A stretch of 64,000 bases of DNA from Ridgeia piscesae. Lineage: Eukaryota; Annelida; Polychaeta; Sabellida; Siboglinidae. The stretch spans positions 205,001 through 269,000 of the forward strand of contig JAODUO010000072.1 of assembly GCA_025642075.2 (NCBI GenBank), in the 5' to 3' direction. The notes below the pieces were generated by a model. It did no database searches. It was not told the origin of the DNA and was given only the letters and a program-made list of their open reading frames with translations. Position 1 is the stretch's first letter; the number at the start of each line of letters is the position of its first letter. The translations under genes were made by a program, and so were the position numbers. Positions 61,824 to 64,000 of this stretch are shown piece after piece.

Positions 61824-61872
61824 TATAAACTTAGTTTATATAAACTTAGTTTATATAAACTTAGTTTATATA
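61824..61872. repeat. 15-bp tandem repeat
   Basis: TTAGTTTATATAAAC about 3.3 times; each unit is itself partly palindromic. Confidence 0.93.
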
Positions 61873-63065
61873 TAGCACTGTATCAAATCAACACTTGCAG
61901 GAGATTTCCACGCAGGTGTTGATTTACTGACGCATGCATTATCTATAAGCACCTTGTGAAAATGTTCATGCCACACAGACACGCAGACAAACAATTGACA
62001 TCACATACAATGAAAACATATTCACATAGATAACACATCCATCTTCCCTGACATCCATCACGCTTTGATGTTTTCCTGGACGCCAGTTCTGGCCGAGCGT
62101 TGATGGCCGTTTCCTAGAAGTATTTCCTAGAAGTATTGGTGGTCTACATTATATTAATAGTAGGTATACATCAGTGCAGTGGGTATTGGAATTTGCTGAA
62201 TAATTTATCCCTGGCCACTGCGATCACTTAGGTGTATCTGCTGTGCTGTGCAACGCACTTTTTCCGGTCACCAGTAATATACTCACAAATGTGGCACAGG
62301 TGACATGCAACATGGCATGATCGTTAGAGGTAACTACCTGAGCACATGTGGTGCTTGCCATTGTCTGCCGACTTGACGTATGACGTCTTTGCTACATGTG
62401 CGTCACTGTCATTTACAGGTATATGTGTGGCACATTGTGTAGCGGAGTTAGTGGAAAGGTAGTGTTGACAATGTTATCGCGAATGTCATAATTGGGAATT
62501 ATCATGTCATCGTCGTTTGAGAATGTTGACACTTGATATGTATTTGCGTCAACTGGATTGTCCACAGTGAGGATGTAGTTGTGCTTTGGCTGTTTCTGTA
62601 GTTTATAAGTTAACAAAGGTAAGACTAGCAAACAACTGGTACTTCTTCTAATAGAAGAGTGAGCCAGTTTTAGCACAATTGGAATTGTTTGCATTTCTTC
62701 TTCTTTCAGATATTGTGGAAGTCCCAACTTCCTGGTACTGGCCATAGCAATGTTCACAATTAGAAAGATATGACACAGGGAGCATGCTCAAATTGTGAAA
62801 TAATCTATCCAGTTTTGAAACTTTTTTTGATTGAGTATTAGTGGCAGTATCGCCAAAGCAGGCCAAATTGACTACAGTAGTTTTTGATGTTCAAAGCTGA
62901 ACAAAAATTTTCCACGTTCAACACAGCAGAGTTCCTGTTACAGATTACTACGCTGGGTAATTCTGGAGGGACAGACCGCTATTTAATTATAGACTCTAAT
63001 ATTTGCTGGATTGTGCTAAGTGGAGTCCGCAGTATCCACTTCAATCTGACCTTTGCTTGTTGCAG
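61873..63065. other. Intronic sequence before the second coding exon
   Basis: No other exon supported. The acceptor for the next exon is TGACCTTTGCTTGTTGCAG, ending at 63065. Confidence 0.45.
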
Positions 63066-63174
63066 TTGCGGAGTTTGCGGAGAACGTGTCTGTCGCACAC
63101 GAGCAGTTTGCCAACCAGATCAAGAACATTGTAGACACATTTGTGAAGAAAAACAACGAACTCAAGAAGGACAT
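63066..63174 (+). CDS. Internal coding exon of the long-helix protein
   Basis: 109 bp between TTGCTTGTTGCAG and a perfect donor GTAAGT (63175-63180). Read with the G carried from the exon ending at 16484 it gives V, then AEFAENVSVAHEQFANQIKN and IVDTFVKKNNELKKD, leaving phase 2. Hydrophobic residues fall at 3-4 spacing (V, F, V, A, F, I, I, F, L) with charged and polar residues between, so this is one amphipathic helix. The frame is stop-free and splice signals are strong at both ends. The pattern would fit a BAR/F-BAR helix or another coiled coil; I cannot assign a family by eye. Further exons must lie beyond the window. Confidence 0.82.
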
Positions 63175-63238
63175 GTAAGTTTGTCTTCAGAAAGTTGTCT
63201 GTTGAACCGTGTTCCACATGCATGGTGCTAACTAGTAA

Positions 63239-63370
63239 TTTTGTGTGGCTGCCCCAATGTTGTGGAACTTGCTGCCCTGGCATCTGACATTAACAATAAT
63301 GTCGAATGCTGCTTTGAAATCTAATCTCAAGAATTATCTGTTTTTTATAACATGTTGTACGGCGTTGTGA
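63239..63370 (+). pseudogene. Remnant of LINE ORF2 C-terminus
   Basis: From TTT 63239 to TGA 63368-63370 the frame reads CVAAPMLWNLLPWHL, then ALKSNLKNYLF. This is the conserved tail of CR1/L2-like ORF2 proteins (pattern A-A-P-x-L-W-N-x-L-P, followed by F/L-K-x-x-L-K-x-x-L-F). TAG and TAA codons lie directly upstream (63233-63238), so only the last ~43 codons survive. It sits in the intron 64 bp after the exon's last base and is a different LINE from that at 3.2 kb. Confidence 0.85.
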
Positions 63371-63465
63371 GCAACAATTGTCGGAGTGTCGCATTACAAA
63401 TATCACAATTAATACAACTATTAGAAAGCTATGTGAACTGTTTAGGATATAAATCATATAAATAC

Positions 63466-64000
63466 GTCCGTCCGTCCGTCCGTCCGTCCGTCCGTCCGTC
63501 CGTCCGTCCGTCCGTCCGTCCGTCCGTCCGTCCGTCCGTCCGTCCGTCCGTCCGTCCGTCCCTCCGTCCCTCCGTCCCTCCGTCCCTCCGTCCCTCCGTC
63601 CCTCCGTCCTCCGTCCCCGTCCCTCCGTCCGCTCCGTCCCTCGCCTCCGTCCCTCCGTCCTCCGTCCTCCGTCCTCCTCCGTCCGTCCGTCCGTCCGTCC
63701 GTCCGTCCGTCCGTCCGTCCGTCCGTCCGTCGTCCGTCCGTCCGTCCGTCCGTCCGTCCGTCCCTCCGTCCCTCGTCCCTCCGTCCCTCCGTCCTCCGTC
63801 CTCCGTCCCTCCGTCCCTCGTCTCCGTCCCTCCGTCCGCTCCGTCCGTCTCCGTCCGTCCGTCCGTCCTCCGTCCTCTCCGTCCGTCCGTCCGTCCTCTC
63901 CTCTCCGTCTCCGTCTCCTCCTCCCTCCTCCCTCCGTCCTCCGTCTCCGTCCTCCTCTCCTGTCCTCCTCCCTCTCCGTCCTCCTCCCTCCGTCCTCCCC
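63466..64000. repeat. (CCGT)n array, degenerating to the window end
   Basis: Perfect CCGT tetramers to about 63560, then CCGTCCCT octamers, a second CCGT block (about 63680-63762), then irregular CCGTCCT/CTCCGT words with many one-base indels to the last base. The irregularity may be biological or reflect sequencing and assembly errors in the repeat. Confidence 0.95.

Larger units (their letters stand above)
16485..63065 (+). other. Very long intron (inferred)
   Basis: If 16331-16484 and 63066-63174 are adjacent exons, this is a 46.6 kb first coding intron. It is CpG-poor (for example 0 CpG in 48301-48480 and 2 in 22321-22500) and holds at least seven tandem arrays over 350 bp, three of them over 700 bp, plus most of the SINE and MITE copies in the window. 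Unrecognised extra exons could lie inside it. Confidence 0.5.

Overview
The window is animal nuclear DNA, most likely from a lophotrochozoan invertebrate (a mollusc is my best guess, from general character rather than a database match). It has no bacterial-style gene layout, only short exons with GT/AG splice sites, tRNA-derived SINEs, LINE 3' ends, MITE-like inverted-repeat elements and very large amounts of micro- and minisatellite DNA. Most open reading frames are repeat translations or chance.

The best-supported gene lies on the + strand. One coding exon ends at 16484 (start codon at 16331 or 16370) and a second runs 63066-63174. Their splice phases match, and the joined peptide forms one long heptad-patterned helix running through the junction. 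I could not name the family; a BAR/F-BAR-type or other coiled-coil protein is possible. The implied intron is about 46.6 kb and holds six large minisatellites (10, 22, 20, 32, 38 and 18 bp units), three SINE families, a MITE family and several small CpG-richer patches that may be alternative promoters or exons. Upstream, 15.5-16.3 kb holds splice-donor-like and acceptor-like sites consistent with 5'UTR exons, and about 10.2 kb is a CpG-dense candidate promoter.

Left of about 10.5 kb the DNA is visibly CpG-richer. A tentative small three-exon gene lies at 4052-5146 (YY1/ETS-like start region, two introns, stop, downstream AATAAA). This flank also holds LINE fragments, a CRE-like cluster at 8.4-8.8 kb, a CTCF-like site at 9.74 kb and long TG, CT/TCTCTG and AGT microsatellites.

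Dispersed repeats I could pair by eye inside the window are: SINE-1 (61.4 kb +, 47.4 kb -, 10.7 kb -, plus a fragment at 46.8 kb); SINE-2 (19.9 kb +, 43.4 kb +, 43.8 kb +, 53.7 kb -, fragment at 4.56 kb -); a MITE family (21.0 kb, 28.0 kb, 59.5 kb); a LINE 3' end in both orientations (2.9 kb +, 59.8 kb -); and two LINE ORF2 C-terminal remnants (3.2 kb, 63.2 kb). The window ends in a degenerate CCGT array from 63466 to the last base.
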